A DNA stretch of 13,541 bases from an uncultured Hyphomicrobiales bacterium (GCA_943908365.1 CALTTH010000115.1:1-13541); one strand, 5' to 3'. Positions 1 through 8,105 are shown, counted from the stretch's first letter. A program made the numbers and translations. The notes: a model not told the origin generated them from the sequence alone.

Positions 1-291
1 ATCCTGGCGGGTCTCGCCTACGCCATCGTGCAGACGGTGACTTTCTCGCTCTACCTCTATTCGGCGGAAATCTACCCGACCCGTATGCGTGCAATCGGTA
101 CCGGCACGGGTAGCGCCTGGCTGCGGCTGGGTTCCTCCGCTGGCCCGATGCTCGTCGGCTTCGTCATGTCGTCCTTCGGCATCCAATATGTCTTCGCCAC
201 CTTCGCCGTCATTTTGGTCATCGGTGCCATCGTGACGATGCTGTTTGCGGTGGAAACCAAGGGCAAGGTTCTCGAGGAACTGTCGCCGTAA
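1..291 (+). CDS. MFS transporter, sugar-transporter-like (C-terminal part only)
   Basis: The reading frame is open from base 1 and ends at TAA 289-291, so only the last 96 residues of an inner-membrane transporter are visible. The text contains AEIYPTRMRAIGTG, which fits the conserved loop of sugar-porter-type MFS proteins (E-x-x-P-T-x-x-R-x-x-G-x-G). Two hydrophobic helices follow (SAGPMLVGFVMSSFG, then a V/I/A-rich stretch ending LFAVETKGK). The VETKGKVLEEL tail matches the family's usual P/V-E-T-K-G-x-x-L-E-E ending. The substrate cannot be told from this fragment; sugars and aromatic acids are both known for the family. The gene converges on pgi and ends just before a strong terminator. 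Family assignment is firm and substrate is unknown. Confidence 0.85.
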   Translation: MLAGLAYAIVQTVTFSLYLYSAEIYPTRMRAIGTGTGSAWLRLGSSAGPMLVGFVMSSFGIQYVFATFAVILVIGAIVTMLFAVETKGKVLEELSP

Positions 292-314
292 GACGGGCCT
301 AAGCCTGACGACGC

Positions 315-346
315 AAAAAAGCCGGGATCGACGTCCCGGCTTTTTT
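315..346. terminator. Bidirectional rho-independent terminator between the MFS gene and pgi
   Basis: Six A residues, then GCCGGGA, a six-base loop TCGACG, TCCCGGC and six T residues form a perfect 7-bp GC-rich stem flanked by A6/T6. The A-run becomes a U-tract for the opposite strand, so it can stop transcription of both convergent genes. It sits 23 bp after the MFS stop codon and 18 bp before the pgi stop codon. Confidence 0.92.
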
Positions 347-364
347 CGTGCTCGATCAGGCTCT

Positions 365-1993
365 TTAAGCGGAAGCCAACCCCGCCAGCGCCTTGACCAA
401 CCCTTGGGTCGAGCTGTCGTGATCGGCCGCACTTTCCTTACCTTCCACCACAGGCAGCAGGCCGGTCGCCAGTTCCTTGCCAAGCTCCACGCCCCACTGG
501 TCGAAGGAGTTGATGCGGAAGAGCACGCCTTCGACGAAGACGCGGTGCTCGTAGAGCGCAATCAGGCGTCCGAGTGCAAAAGGCGTCAACTTGTCATAGA
601 CGAAGGTGATCGACGGGCGGTTGCCGGTGAAGACGCGGTGTGGCGCGATGAAGTCGGCCTTCTTGTCTTCCATGCCCTTGGAGGTGAGCTGTGCCTTGGC
701 TTCGGCCAGCGTGCGACCCTTCATCAGCGCTTCGGACTGGGCAAGGCAATTGGCGATCAGCAGCTGATGCTGATGGCGCAGTTCTTTTTCGAAACCATTG
801 GCAGCGATCATGAACTCGGCAGGGATGATGCTCGTGCCCTGGTGGATCAGCTGGTAGAAGGCGTGCTGGCCATTGGTGCCGGGTTCGCCCCAGACCACCG
901 GGCCGGATTGGCCGTCTACCGGCGTGCCGTCGATCGTCACACCCTTGCCGTTCGACTCCATATCCAGCTGCTGCAGATAGGCCGGGAAGCGCGACAGCCG
1001 CTGATCGTAGGGCAGGATGGCACGCGTCGGATAGTTCAACACGTTGCGATGATAAAAGCCGATCAGACCAAGCAGCATCGGCAGGTTCTGGCGAAAGGGC
1101 GCTTCACGGAAATGCTTGTCCATCGCATGCGCGCCGTCGAGGAATTCTCCGAATTTCTCCGGGCCGATCGCGATCATCAGCGGCAGGCCGATCGCCGACC
1201 AGATGGAGTAACGTCCGCCAACCCAATCCCAGAAGCCGAAAATGCGGTCGCTGTCGATGCCGAAAGCGGCAACCTTGTCGAGAGCGGTGGACACTGCGCA
1301 GAAGTGGTGCTTGACGGCATCCTGACCCAGCGCATCGGCGATGAACTTGCGGGCAGTCGCCGCGTTCGTCATCGTCTCGATGGTGGTGAAGGTCTTGGAG
1401 GCGACGATGAAGAGCGACGTTTCCGGGTCGATCAGCTTCAGCGTGTCGGCAATGTGAGCGCCATCGATGTTGGAGACGAAATGCGAGCGGGGACCGTCAT
1501 GGAACGGCGCAAGAGCAAGCGTTGCCATGACCGGGCCAAGATCCGAGCCGCCAATGCCGATATTGATGACGTCGGTGATCTTCTTGCCGGTTGCGCCCTT
1601 GAGCGAGCCGGAACGGATCGCATCGGCAAACTTGCCCATGGCGGAAAGAACGTCGTTCACATCCGGCATCACGTCCTTGCCGTCGACGAGCACGGGCGTG
1701 TTCGAACGGTTGCGAAGAGCTGTATGGAGAACGGCGCGCCCTTCGGTGAAGTTGATCTCCTTGCCGGAGAACATCTCTTCGCGCTTTTGCGCCACGCCGC
1801 CTTCGGCCGCGAGCTTTTCGAGCAGCGCCAGAATGTCGTCATTCACGGCACATTTGGAGTAATCCATCAAAAGGTCGTCGAAGCGCGCGCTGAAGCGTTC
1901 GAAGCGCTGACCGTCTGCGGCGAAAGCGGCTCGAATGTCCGTCGCGTTGGTGCTGGCGGCTGTGGATTTCAGGGTCTCTACGATGGCCTGCAT
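365..1993 (-). CDS. pgi: Glucose-6-phosphate isomerase
   Basis: This cytoplasmic enzyme interconverts glucose-6-phosphate and fructose-6-phosphate in central carbon metabolism. The 542-residue protein is full length for the family. Visible motifs include NIGIGGSDLGP (144-154), the phosphate-binding ASKTFTTIETMTNA (199-212), WDWVGGRYSIWSAIG (255-269), DMESNGKG with the predicted catalytic Glu346, GTNGQHAFYQLIHQG with His377, and the C-terminal signature FDQWGVELGK with Lys506. The start at 1993 has an AGGAG about seven bases upstream (GAGGAGCTTTCC before ATG). A gap of about 98 bp separates it from the upstream fadD stop on the same strand. That gap has no clear terminator and only a weak promoter-like match, so pgi may be transcribed alone or by readthrough. 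A very long antisense reading frame covers this gene but is a codon-usage shadow. Confidence 0.98.
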   Translation of the reverse strand: MQAIVETLKSTAASTNATDIRAAFAADGQRFERFSARFDDLLMDYSKCAVNDDILALLEKLAAEGGVAQKREEMFSGKEINFTEGRAVLHTALRNRSNTPVLVDGKDVMPDVNDVLSAMGKFADAIRSGSLKGATGKKITDVINIGIGGSDLGPVMATLALAPFHDGPRSHFVSNIDGAHIADTLKLIDPETSLFIVASKTFTTIETMTNAATARKFIADALGQDAVKHHFCAVSTALDKVAAFGIDSDRIFGFWDWVGGRYSIWSAIGLPLMIAIGPEKFGEFLDGAHAMDKHFREAPFRQNLPMLLGLIGFYHRNVLNYPTRAILPYDQRLSRFPAYLQQLDMESNGKGVTIDGTPVDGQSGPVVWGEPGTNGQHAFYQLIHQGTSIIPAEFMIAANGFEKELRHQHQLLIANCLAQSEALMKGRTLAEAKAQLTSKGMEDKKADFIAPHRVFTGNRPSITFVYDKLTPFALGRLIALYEHRVFVEGVLFRINSFDQWGVELGKELATGLLPVVEGKESAADHDSSTQGLVKALAGLASA

Positions 1994-2091
1994 GGAAAGC
2001 TCCTCATGCTCCGTGGAAGGATGAGGAAACTATTCTCTTTCATCGGGCCAAATCAAGGCGTGTTCGGCCGAATTATTCCAAACGACGCCAA

Positions 2092-3804
2092 TCAGTTAGC
2101 CAGCTTTCTCAGTTCACGGCGCAGGATCTTGCCGACATTGGTCTTCGGCATTTCTGCGATGAACTCGATGTGCTTGGGGCGCTTGTAGTTGGTCAGGCCC
2201 TCGGCGCAGAACGCTTTCAATTCTGCCGCAGTCAAAGACTGGTCTTTCTTGACCACGTAGAGCTTCACGGCTTCGCCGGAATGCTCGTCCGGCACGCCGA
2301 CAGCGGCGCATTCCTGTACACCCGGATGGGCGGCCGCCACTTCTTCGATCTCATTTGGATAGACATTGAAGCCGGAGACGAGGATCATGTCCTTCTTGCG
2401 GTCGACGATCTTGGTGAAGCCGCGTTCATCCATCACACCCATGTCGCCAGAGCGGAAGAAACCGTCCGGTGTCATCACCTTGGCGGTTTCGTCCGGACGC
2501 TGCCAGTAACCCGCCATCACCTGCGGACCGCGAATGCAGATTTCGCCGACTTCGCCAATCGGCAGGCTGTTGCCGTCATCGTCGCGAATATCGATATCGG
2601 TGGACGGAACGGGAAGACCAATCGTGCCGCTGAAGTCGTTCATGTCGAGGCAGTTCACCGTGGCAACCGGCGAGGTCTCCGAAAGCCCGTAACCTTCGCT
2701 GATCGCCGTGCCGGTAATCGAGAACCAACGTTCGGCCACCGGGCGCTGCACGGCCATGCCGCCGCCCAGAACCAGCACGAGTGAGGAAAAGTCGAGCTTG
2801 CGGAAATCCTCATTGTTCATCAGCGCGTTGAACAGCGTGTTGATGCCCGGGAAGACATGCGCCTTGTAGCCTGACAATTCCTTGACGAAGCCGGGAATAT
2901 CGCGCGGATTGGCAATCAGCAGGTTGTGTCCGCCAAGCGCAATGCCCATCAGCGAATTCACCGTCAGCGCAAAGATATGATAGAGCGGCAGGGCGCAGAC
3001 GAAATTCAGCACCTCGGGCCGGTTTTTTCGGGCAAAGACCGGCTCCATCCACAGCGCGATCTGCGCCTTGTTCGCCAGAAGATTGGCATGGGTGAGAACC
3101 GCGCCCTTGGAAATGCCCGTCGTGCCGCCGGTATATTGCAGAAAGGCAACATCGCTGCGGGTCAGACTGACGGGTTTCAGCGTCGTGTTGCGCGCCTGTT
3201 TCAGCACGCTCTTGTAGCTGATGGCCTGTGGAAGCGCATAAGGAGGAACGAGCTTCTTGACCTTGCGCACCACGAGATTGACGATGTGACCCTTGAAGCC
3301 CAGGAGATCGCCCATCGTGGCGACGATCACATGCTTCACATCGGTTTTCGGCAGCGCCTGTTGCACCACATGGGCGAAGTTTTCCAGAACGAACAGCGCT
3401 TTCGCACCGGAATCCTTCAACTGATGTTCGAGTTCACGCGGGGTGTAGAGCGGATTGACATTCACGACCGTCAGGCCAGCGCGCAGGATCGCGTAGGTCG
3501 CAACCGGGTTCTGCAGAATATTCGGCATCATCACCGCGACGCGGTCACCCTTTTGCAGACCGATGCTCTGCAGCCAGCCGCCAATGGCGCGCGTCTGTTC
3601 TTCAAGTTCGCGATAGGTGATGGATTTTCCCATACTGGAAAAAGCCTTGCGATCGGCAAACTGCTTGCAGCTTCGTTCCAGGAGTTCGGCAAGCGAGGTG
3701 TAGCCGAGATCGGGCAATTCCACCGGTATGCCTTGCGGATAAGATGCAAGCCATGGCCGCTGCACGGCACGAGGCTCCTGACGAATCGCACTTGTATCGC
3801 TCAT
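2092..3804 (-). CDS. fadD: Long-chain fatty acid--CoA ligase
   Basis: This is an AMP-forming acyl-CoA synthetase: it activates free fatty acids with ATP and CoA for beta-oxidation, acting at the inner face of the membrane. From the chosen start the protein has 570 residues, close to E. coli FadD. Adenylate-forming motifs are present in order: YTGGTTGISKG (224-234, P-loop), YGLSET (372-377), SGD (452-454) and the linker-hinge DRKKDMILVSGFNVYP (468-483). The last is a FadD-type fatty-acyl-AMP signature. NVGKI carries the catalytic Lys559. The frame is open for 22 more codons to 3870, but ATG 3804 (MSDTSAIRQ) has a strong GGGAGGA about seven bases upstream and is preferred. It is divergent from the iron importer. 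A promoter-like TTGACG-N17-TACGCT lies about 130 bp upstream. Substrate chain length is inferred from the family only. Confidence 0.95.
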   Translation of the reverse strand: MSDTSAIRQEPRAVQRPWLASYPQGIPVELPDLGYTSLAELLERSCKQFADRKAFSSMGKSITYRELEEQTRAIGGWLQSIGLQKGDRVAVMMPNILQNPVATYAILRAGLTVVNVNPLYTPRELEHQLKDSGAKALFVLENFAHVVQQALPKTDVKHVIVATMGDLLGFKGHIVNLVVRKVKKLVPPYALPQAISYKSVLKQARNTTLKPVSLTRSDVAFLQYTGGTTGISKGAVLTHANLLANKAQIALWMEPVFARKNRPEVLNFVCALPLYHIFALTVNSLMGIALGGHNLLIANPRDIPGFVKELSGYKAHVFPGINTLFNALMNNEDFRKLDFSSLVLVLGGGMAVQRPVAERWFSITGTAISEGYGLSETSPVATVNCLDMNDFSGTIGLPVPSTDIDIRDDDGNSLPIGEVGEICIRGPQVMAGYWQRPDETAKVMTPDGFFRSGDMGVMDERGFTKIVDRKKDMILVSGFNVYPNEIEEVAAAHPGVQECAAVGVPDEHSGEAVKLYVVKKDQSLTAAELKAFCAEGLTNYKRPKHIEFIAEMPKTNVGKILRRELRKLAN

Positions 3805-3937
3805 TGCTTTCCTCCCACGCTGCGCCTCGCAACCGTCCTCGGCATCCTTATCCATCTGAAGGGTCCTCATCCATCAGATTGTCTGCCGTCCTCGGCCACG
3901 AGGGTAGATGATGCTCCCGAAGTCATCCACTCACTTC

Positions 3938-3966
3938 AGCGTAATTAACTCTAACGTAAACGTCAA
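3938..3966 (-). promoter_or_regulatory. Candidate fadD promoter with an imperfect operator-like repeat
   Basis: On the minus strand TTGACG (3961-3966) is followed after 17 bases by TACGCT (3938-3943), a fair sigma-70-type pair. The -35 lies within TTGACGTTTACGTTAG, an imperfect inverted repeat centred on ACGT..ACGT. That resembles operators of MerR-family fatty-acid/branched-chain catabolism regulators (LiuR type). The predicted transcript start would give a leader of about 125 bases, which is long. The promoter call is tentative and the operator identity more so. Confidence 0.35.
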
Positions 3967-4021
3967 CTCTTCTGCGTTACCAGCTGCGGGCTTCCGGAAA
4001 TTTGCGTTTTGACTTTAATCC

Positions 4022-4036
4022 TGAATTGCGCAATCA
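4022..4036 (+). promoter_or_regulatory. RirA-type iron-responsive operator (IRO box) upstream of fbpC
   Basis: TGA ATTGCGCAA TCA fits the rhizobial IRO consensus TGA-N9-TCA exactly. Its core ATTGCGCAAT is a perfect 10-base palindrome. It lies 22 bases before the fbpC start and eight bases after a possible -35 (TTGACT, 4009-4014), so a bound repressor would block the promoter. In Rhizobium and Agrobacterium the Fe-S protein RirA represses iron-uptake genes through such boxes. The match is direct; the regulator is inferred. Confidence 0.6.
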
Positions 4037-4057
4037 ACAAACCGACGTCGATGATGG

Positions 4058-5128
4058 ATGTTTTTGATGACAGAGGTTGCAGCGCTACAACTGAGTGGAA
4101 TCGGCAAGGTCTTTGCCAGCCTGCCCGTATTGAAAGATATCGATCTTTCGGTATCGAAGGGTGAGATCATCTGCCTGGTCGGCCGCTCCGGCTGCGGCAA
4201 GTCCACGCTGCTGCGCATCATCGCCGGTGTCGAGACGCCTGATGCGGGCAGCGTGCATATGAAGGGCATCGAGATTGCCGGCCCTTCTCGGTTCGTCGAA
4301 CCGGAAAAGCGCCGCATCGGCTTCGTCTTTCAGGATTATGCGCTGTTTCCCCATCTGACCGTCGAGCAGAATGTTGCCTTCGGGCTGAAAGGAATGCCAC
4401 GAAAAGAGGCGCGCGCCCGCACCGCAGAGATGCTGGAGCATGTTCGCCTGTCGGACCTCGCCAAACGATATCCGCACACGCTTTCCGGCGGCGAACAGCA
4501 GCGCGTGGCACTCGCCCGCGCCTTGGCCCCGAAGCCTGAAATTCTGCTCATGGATGAGCCATTCTCCAACCTTGATCGCGGCCTGCGCGACAGCGTGCGC
4601 GAAGAAACGATAGGCCTTTTGCGCGCCCTTCAGACGACCGCGATCATGGTGACGCACGATCCCGAAGAAGCGCTTTCGGCTGGCGACCGCGTTGTTCTCA
4701 TGCAGTCTGGCCATATCGTCCAGTCGGGGACAGGCTATGACCTGCACGACCGACCCGTCAGCCGCTATGCTGCCGATTTCTTCTGTGCCTTCAACAAGGT
4801 GGAAGGGACGGTGAAAAACGGACATGTGGAGACGCCCATTGGCCGGTTCTCCCATCGCGGCGACTCGAAGGAAGGGGCGCCTGCTGTGGTCTATATCCGT
4901 CCAGCTGAGATCGAGGTGCAGGGCGCCGACAGCACGTCTCACGCCAATCTTCTCTCAGGCCAGGTGTCAGGCCGAATGTTCATGGGCGAGATCGAGCAAC
5001 TGTCGATCAGCGTTCCGGGTTTGCAGCGGGATCTGCGCGTGCGCAGCATGAAGCGCACACCGATCGATGTTACGGACGTTCGTCTTGCGGTCGATCCTCG
5101 GCAGGTGCTGATATTTACCCAGGATTGA
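4058..5128 (+). CDS. fbpC: Ferric iron ABC transporter, ATP-binding protein
   Basis: This is the cytoplasmic ATPase that powers Fe(III) import with FbpA and FbpB, encoded directly downstream. The 356-residue protein has a complete ATPase set: Walker A GRSGCGKST (42-50), Q-loop FQDYALFPHL with Gln92, signature LSGGEQQRV (142-150), Walker B ILLMDEP (162-168) and H-loop His200 in MVTHDPEEA. A C-terminal TOBE-type regulatory region (about 275-354) includes VYIRPAEIEV, typical of the FbpC/PotA group. ATG 4058 and ATG 4067 are both possible starts, and neither has a strong ribosome-binding site; the longer form is given. The ATPase gene comes first, unlike the common fbpABC order. An IRO box 22 bases upstream predicts induction in low iron. 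The ferric substrate is inferred from the neighbouring binding protein, since this ATPase group also serves polyamines and sulfate. Confidence 0.93.
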   Translation: MFLMTEVAALQLSGIGKVFASLPVLKDIDLSVSKGEIICLVGRSGCGKSTLLRIIAGVETPDAGSVHMKGIEIAGPSRFVEPEKRRIGFVFQDYALFPHLTVEQNVAFGLKGMPRKEARARTAEMLEHVRLSDLAKRYPHTLSGGEQQRVALARALAPKPEILLMDEPFSNLDRGLRDSVREETIGLLRALQTTAIMVTHDPEEALSAGDRVVLMQSGHIVQSGTGYDLHDRPVSRYAADFFCAFNKVEGTVKNGHVETPIGRFSHRGDSKEGAPAVVYIRPAEIEVQGADSTSHANLLSGQVSGRMFMGEIEQLSISVPGLQRDLRVRSMKRTPIDVTDVRLAVDPRQVLIFTQD

Positions 5129-5202
5129 AATCCCAAAAATCGCTTCGTAAAATCCGATAATTTTCAACTCAAAGTGAACATTTCAGCGGATTACCCATCA
5201 GA

Positions 5203-5232
5203 TTAAACTTGATTTGAAGGATCATGTATGGT
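5203..5232 (+). promoter_or_regulatory. Candidate fbpA promoter overlapped by an IRO (RirA-type) box
   Basis: TGA TTTGAAGGA TCA (5210-5224) is a second exact TGA-N9-TCA box. It falls between a possible -35 TTAAAC (5203-5208) and a possible -10 TATGGT (5227-5232), spaced by 18 bases, a classic repressor-operator layout. It lies about 48 bases before the fbpA start, inside the 143-bp gap after fbpC. This suggests fbpA has its own iron-regulated promoter in addition to readthrough from fbpC. The box is directly visible; promoter hexamers are moderate matches. Confidence 0.55.
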
Positions 5233-5271
5233 CAGTCCCTTCGACATCATTCAAGTCCGACGGGGAGATAG

Positions 5272-6297
5272 ATGGGTTTTCTCAGTACCAAAAATATTGC
5301 ACTTCTAGCAGGCGTCGCCGGAGCGGTTTTTGCTGGCGCGGCCAATGCTGCGGAAGTTAACATCTACACCACGCGTGAACCGGCTCTCGTTCAGCCATTG
5401 CTGGATGCCTTCAGCAAGGAAAGCGGCGTCAAGGTCAACACCGTCTTCATGAAAGACGGTCTTGCAGAGCGCGTGCTGAGCGAAGGCGCAAGCTCCCCAG
5501 CCGATATTCTCATGACGGTGGATGCCGGCAATCTCGTCGACCTCGTGGAAAAGGGTGTTACCCAGCCGGTCGAGTCCAAGGTTCTAACCGAGTCCGTTCC
5601 CGCAGAACTGCGTGACGCGAAGGGCAACTGGTTCGCGCTCTCCATGCGTGCCCGCGTTCTTTATGCTGCCAAGGATCTCGACCTGACGACCTTCAACTAT
5701 GAAGACCTGGCCGATCCGAAGTGGAAAGGCAAGGTTTGCATTCGCTCTGGCCAGCACCCCTACAACACCGCACTCTTTGCCGATTACATCGCCCATTACG
5801 GCGCTGAAAAGACCGAAGCCTGGCTGAAGGGTGTCAAGGACAACCTCGCCCGCAAGGCCGGCGGTGGCGACCGTGATGTTGCCAAGGACATCCTCGGCGG
5901 CATTTGCAATATCGGTCTGGCAAACTCTTACTATGTCGGCCTGATGCGCTCCGGCAAGGGCGGCGAAGAGCAGGTCAAGTGGGGCGAAGCGATCAAGGTT
6001 GTTCTCCCGACCTTCAAGGATGGCGGCACCCAGGTGAACATCTCCGGTGCAGCAGTCGCCAAGAATGCGCCGAACAAGGCCGATGCCGTGAAGCTTCTCG
6101 AATACCTCGTCTCCGACGAAGCGCAGAAGATCTACGCTGAAGCCAACTTCGAATATCCGGTGAAGCCAGGCGCAGCACTGAACGAGGTTGTTGCATCCTT
6201 CGGCACGCTGAAGATCGATCCGAAGCCGTTGACGGAAATCGTCTCCCATCGCAAGCAGGCTAGCGAACTGGCTGACAAGGTCGGCTTCGACAACTAA
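5272..6297 (+). CDS. fbpA: Periplasmic ferric iron-binding protein of the ABC importer
   Basis: This extracytoplasmic solute-binding protein captures Fe(III) in the periplasm and delivers it to FbpB/FbpC. It has 341 residues. A Sec signal peptide shows a hydrophobic core at about 9-24 and a likely cleavage at ANA|AEV (26/27). The mature start EVNIYTTREPALVQPLLDAF is typical of the FbpA/FutA/IdiA family. The adjacent tyrosines Tyr220-Tyr221 in LANSYYVGLM correspond to the iron-ligating Tyr pair of this family. Two cysteines, 156 and 212, could form a disulfide; that is inference. ATG 5272 is supported by GGGGAG five bases upstream. A strong hairpin after the stop may protect or terminate the fbpA message, giving binding protein in excess of permease. 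Alternative substrates such as thiamine are less likely given the tyrosine pair. Confidence 0.94.
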   Translation: MGFLSTKNIALLAGVAGAVFAGAANAAEVNIYTTREPALVQPLLDAFSKESGVKVNTVFMKDGLAERVLSEGASSPADILMTVDAGNLVDLVEKGVTQPVESKVLTESVPAELRDAKGNWFALSMRARVLYAAKDLDLTTFNYEDLADPKWKGKVCIRSGQHPYNTALFADYIAHYGAEKTEAWLKGVKDNLARKAGGGDRDVAKDILGGICNIGLANSYYVGLMRSGKGGEEQVKWGEAIKVVLPTFKDGGTQVNISGAAVAKNAPNKADAVKLLEYLVSDEAQKIYAEANFEYPVKPGAALNEVVASFGTLKIDPKPLTEIVSHRKQASELADKVGFDN

Positions 6298-6334
6298 GGC
6301 TTCGGCCTCGATCAGCGGTCCGCATATGCATGAC

Positions 6335-6361
6335 AAGGCGCCCGTTTCACGCGGGCGCCTT
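6335..6361 (+). terminator. Hairpin between fbpA and fbpB (attenuating terminator or 3' stabiliser)
   Basis: AAGGCGCCCG (6335-6344) and CGGGCGCCTT (6352-6361) form a perfect 10-bp stem around a seven-base loop. CACCTTTTTC follows, a delayed T-run. It lies 37 bp after the fbpA stop and about 50 bp before the fbpB start. The short delay before the T-run suggests partial termination, which would favour fbpA over fbpB expression. Such a hairpin also commonly protects binding-protein messages. Confidence 0.7.
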
Positions 6362-6413
6362 CACCTTTTTCAGTATATCGATGTTTCATGCACGATAAGG
6401 CTTCAGTACCCGC

Positions 6414-8105
6414 ATGGTTTCAGACACCGCCAGTCCCACGACGATGAAGGCCAGACCTAGATTCCACGCGAATGTCTGGTGGCTGGCGGCATCGGCGGTG
6501 ATTGCGGGGCTTGCCCTTTTGCCCGTGGCAGCATTGGTGACGGAAGCCATGCAGGGCTCGACGGGGCTGTGGGCACATCTTCGCGACACGGTGCTGTCAA
6601 CTGCCCTGCCGGATACGCTGTTTCTGCTTATCGGCGTCGGGATCCTCGCTGGCGTGCTGGGTACGGCGTCCGCCTGGCTCGTCGCAGCGCATGATTTTCC
6701 GGGGCGCGGCATTCTCGAATGGGCGCTGCTCCTGCCGCTCGCCATGCCCACCTACATCATGGCTTACGCCTATCTCGATATTCTCCACCCGCTCGGCCCC
6801 GTGCAAGGGGCGGTGCGCTGGCTGCTTGGCTATTCCAGCCCGCGCGAGTTTCGCCTTCCCGATATCCGCTCCATGACCGGATGCATCCTGCTGCTCGGCT
6901 TCGTGCTCTATCCTTATGTCTATATCCCCGTGCGAGCCATGTTCCTGACCCAGGCCGGCAATCTGCTCGAGGCTGCGCGGCTTCTGGGCACGTCTCGCAG
7001 ATCGCTCTTCCTGCGGGTTGCTGTCCCCTTGGCGCGTCCAGCAATCGCCGTCGGTATCAGCCTGACCTTGATGGAAGCGTTGAACGATATCGGTGCATCG
7101 GAATTTCTTGGAGTTCGTACCCTGACGGTGTCGATCTACACCACCTGGGTAACGAAGTCGGATCTGCCGGGAGCAGCGCAGATTGCTCTTTGCATGCTGG
7201 TGCTGGTCGTGGGCCTTGTGGCTTTGGAGCGCTGGGCGCGGCGCAGGCAGCGTTACGCGCTTTCCGCCCAGAAAAGCAGAACGCTCGAGCCGCTGCGGAT
7301 CGAGGGCGCCTGGGGTTGGCTTGCTTTTGCGCTCGGCAGCCTGCCGATCCTCGTCGGCTTTGCCGGACCCGCACTCTATCTCATCAAGCAGGCATGGACG
7401 CGCTATCAGTTCAGCGGTGTTTCCGCGCGCTTTCAATCCGAGGCCGTGAACACGATCGTTTTTGCCGGACTTGCCACCCTTGCCACGTTGTTTCTCGGAC
7501 TTGTGGTCGCTTATGCCATGCGCATCGTGCCGGGCAGGGCATCCCTATGGTCTTTCCGACTGGCGACCGTCGGCTACGCGGCACCCGGAACCGTGATCGC
7601 CATCGGCGTGCTGATCGCTCTTGGCGGCTTCGACAGGTTTGTCGATCAAACCACGCAGAGTTGGTTCGGCATCTCCACCGGGCTTCTGCTGATCGGCAGC
7701 GGGGCCGCCTTGATCTTTGCCTATACAGCGCGGTTCCTGACGATCGCCGCAGGCGGGATCGACGCTGGCTTGAGCCGCATTCCTCTCTCCTTCGATCACG
7801 CATCGCGCACCTTGGGGCGTGCGCCCGGCGCAACCTTCCGCCATGTGCATCTGCCGCTATCCAAGGCCGCCATTGCGGCCGCCGGCCTGCTGGTCTTCGT
7901 CGATTGCGTCAAGGAGCTCCCGGCAACGCTGCTTCTGCGACCATTGAACTTCGAGACTTTCTCGACGCAGCTCTATGGCGAGGCGGCGAGGGGAACCTAT
8001 GAAGAAGCCTCGATTGCGGCCCTCGCCATCGTGCTAATTGGTATTCTGCCGGTCATGCTGCTGGCGCGCGTCGGCAAGCCTCCAGCATCGGCCCGGCAAT
8101 CGTAA
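6414..8105 (+). CDS. fbpB: Ferric iron ABC transporter permease (two fused permease domains)
   Basis: This inner-membrane protein forms the iron channel and couples to FbpC. Its 563 residues contain two homologous halves, as usual for FbpB/SfuB proteins. Each half has an EAA loop that contacts the ATPase: EAARLLGTSRRSLFL (186-200) and DHASRTLGRAPGATF (461-475). Both are followed by a V/H-x-x-P-L motif. The first hydrophobic segment spans about 22-43 and the second half begins near 298. About 12 membrane helices are expected. ATG 6414 has only a weak, distant AAGG, and ATG 6444 (residue 11) is a possible alternative. It lies 116 bp after fbpA, separated by a strong hairpin. I saw no clear terminator after its stop. 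A 427-residue reading frame inside it in another frame is a shadow. Confidence 0.93.
   Translation: MVSDTASPTTMKARPRFHANVWWLAASAVIAGLALLPVAALVTEAMQGSTGLWAHLRDTVLSTALPDTLFLLIGVGILAGVLGTASAWLVAAHDFPGRGILEWALLLPLAMPTYIMAYAYLDILHPLGPVQGAVRWLLGYSSPREFRLPDIRSMTGCILLLGFVLYPYVYIPVRAMFLTQAGNLLEAARLLGTSRRSLFLRVAVPLARPAIAVGISLTLMEALNDIGASEFLGVRTLTVSIYTTWVTKSDLPGAAQIALCMLVLVVGLVALERWARRRQRYALSAQKSRTLEPLRIEGAWGWLAFALGSLPILVGFAGPALYLIKQAWTRYQFSGVSARFQSEAVNTIVFAGLATLATLFLGLVVAYAMRIVPGRASLWSFRLATVGYAAPGTVIAIGVLIALGGFDRFVDQTTQSWFGISTGLLLIGSGAALIFAYTARFLTIAAGGIDAGLSRIPLSFDHASRTLGRAPGATFRHVHLPLSKAAIAAAGLLVFVDCVKELPATLLLRPLNFETFSTQLYGEAARGTYEEASIAALAIVLIGILPVMLLARVGKPPASARQS

Noticed and set aside
2063..2072. 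TTCGGCCGAA palindrome between fadD and pgi
   Set aside because: It is a single 10-base palindrome with no promoter or family context; chance in GC-rich DNA is sufficient.
245..2188. 647-codon open frame on the plus strand over pgi
   Set aside because: It lies fully antisense to an unmistakable pgi gene with all catalytic motifs, crosses the terminator, and has the Arg/Asp/Val-rich composition of a GC-driven shadow. No ribosome-binding site was found.
3805..3870. 22-residue extension of FadD
   Set aside because: It is charged, non-family sequence, and the strong ribosome-binding site sits within it, just before ATG 3804.
2926..3948. 340-codon open frame antisense to fadD
   Set aside because: It is complementary to conserved FadD coding sequence and shows no recognisable domain.
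6719..8002. 427-codon open frame inside fbpB in another frame
   Set aside because: The fbpB frame has two EAA loops and membrane helices. The other frame is Arg/Cys/Pro/Ala-rich with no domain.
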